Positions 63,340-64,000 of a DNA stretch of 64,000 nucleotides are shown in pieces; position 1 is the first letter of the stretch, and each line of letters opens with the position of its first letter. The stretch covers positions 124,001 to 188,000 of the forward strand of contig NZ_CP117812.1 of NCBI RefSeq assembly GCF_028728065.1, given 5' to 3'. The notes beneath the pieces are model-generated. The model saw nothing but the letters and a program-made list of their open reading frames with translations. It searched no databases and was not told the origin of the DNA. Made by a program: the position numbers and the translations under genes. Origin of the DNA: Lentisphaera profundi. Its GTDB lineage: Bacteria > Verrucomicrobiota > Lentisphaeria > Lentisphaerales > Lentisphaeraceae.

Positions 63340-63942
63340 ATGGGCCAGGAATCACTTCATACGCGTCATACTTTACTGCAGAAAATTTGTGATCGTCACG
63401 ATGATAAAGCCTGGGAAGATTTTGTTTATTATTACGAAAAATATATCTATCTCATCTGCCGTCGAACTAATTTGAATCATCTTGAAGCGCAAGAACTTGT
63501 ACAACAGGTCATGGTGAAATTGTGGACGAAACTCCCCGAGTTTAAACTGGATGTAAACAAGCGTTTCCGCAGCTGGTTATGCCAGGTGACTAGAAACACG
63601 GTGATGGATCATTTTCGGGTCATACAACGTCGTGAAAAAAGGCTTGAAAAGGCTTATGATAGTGAGCACTGGGCCTATTACCGAGAAGATAGTTTGCCAG
63701 AATTTGAGGCTCTTGCCGAAAAGGAATGGGAAAATTACTTAGTAAATATGGCTTTACAGAATTTGAAGAATAAAGTTTCTGAAAAAATGTTTAATGTTTT
63801 TCTAGAGTTACAAAAGGGGAAACTTCACAAGCAGATTTGCGAAGAAATGGAGATGCCACTCAACTCTGTCTATGTTTATCAAAAGCGGATGATGGCTAAA
63901 ATCAAAGAAGAAGTGAGTCGTTTAAGCCAGGAATTAAGCTAG
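63340..63942 (+). CDS. ECF-type RNA polymerase sigma factor
   Basis: 200 residues; AAGGA six bases before the ATG. Region 2 is at about 15-85 (AWEDFVYYYEKYIYLICR, ELVQQVMVKLWTKLPEF, RFRSWLCQVTRNTVMDHFR) and region 4 near the C-terminus (KGKLHKQICEEMEMPLNSVYVYQKRM). It is about one third identical by eye to the sigma factor at 22515 along its length. Here no kinase gene follows within the 58 bases left in the window, though one may lie beyond. Divergent from the sulfatase/GH144-like operon, its likely target. Confidence 0.88.
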   Translation: MGQESLHTRHTLLQKICDRHDDKAWEDFVYYYEKYIYLICRRTNLNHLEAQELVQQVMVKLWTKLPEFKLDVNKRFRSWLCQVTRNTVMDHFRVIQRREKRLEKAYDSEHWAYYREDSLPEFEALAEKEWENYLVNMALQNLKNKVSEKMFNVFLELQKGKLHKQICEEMEMPLNSVYVYQKRMMAKIKEEVSRLSQELS

Positions 63943-64000
63943 CATTTTATTTGGAAATGAAGTGCAAGTGCAGTAAGCTCTATTTAAATTCAATGATTAA

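Noticed and set aside
1-64000. tRNA, rRNA, CRISPR arrays, prophage genes
   Set aside because: None recognised: no cloverleaf or conserved rRNA words, no regular spaced repeats, no phage structural genes.

Overview
The window looks like a chromosomal piece of a marine Lentisphaerota bacterium (PVC superphylum; Lentisphaera-like). This is an inference from gene content: eight FGly-type sulfatase genes plus one sulfatase fragment, secreted cytochrome c/beta-propeller proteins of PVC type, DUF1080 and Gfo/Idh/MocA genes, planctomycete-style prepilin proteins ending in an H..G.N...DG motif, and membrane Ser/Thr kinases next to ECF sigma factors. The DNA is AT-rich. I see no rRNA, tRNA or CRISPR array.

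Layout. 1-7 kb: a truncated sulfatase, a lipoprotein serine protease, a WG-repeat secreted protein and a frameshifted PDZ protein, set in debris (Sel1-gene fragment, group II intron 3' end, cytochrome fragment, ISL3 relic). 7-12 kb: a membrane Ser/Thr kinase with a paralogous pseudokinase, a Sel1 protein and a Dabb lipoprotein. 12-17 kb: a hipBA toxin-antitoxin pair with two identical palindromes in its control region, an IS200/IS605 relic, an H-NOX gas-sensor gene coupled to an HNOBA protein that ends in a Cro/CI-type helix-turn-helix, and AraC and sulfatase fragments. 17-34 kb: the first sulfated-glycan locus, with a natural sulfatase/GH29 fucosidase fusion, an ECF sigma/kinase pair, a secreted helical protein, three consecutive sulfatases (one frameshifted in a T9 tract), a PVC cytochrome and a beta-helix protein plus sulfatase. 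34-42 kb: an IS1634-type relic, three pseudopilins, beta-propeller proteins and a cytochrome gene with a broken end. 42-51 kb: a sulfatase, then a tightly overlapping three-gene operon (Agl23/GT39-like membrane protein, a 1609-residue pentaheme protein, a DPM1-like glycosyltransferase). 51-60 kb: an eight-gene minus-strand operon (MFS transporter, two Gfo/Idh/MocA proteins, three DUF1080 domains in two or more genes, a discoidin-like protein, a HEAT-repeat protein) with a good promoter. 60-64 kb: a sulfatase, a GH144-like glycosidase and a divergent ECF sigma factor.

How it works together (inference): secreted sulfatases, the fucosidase fusion, the beta-helix enzyme and the GH144-like enzyme would desulfate and cut algal glycans such as fucoidan. 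Oxidoreductases and DUF1080 proteins would process the sugars through 3-keto intermediates, an MFS permease would import them, and ECF sigma/kinase modules would control the loci. The most novel-looking item is the H-NOX to HNOBA-HTH pair, which would link gas sensing directly to DNA binding.
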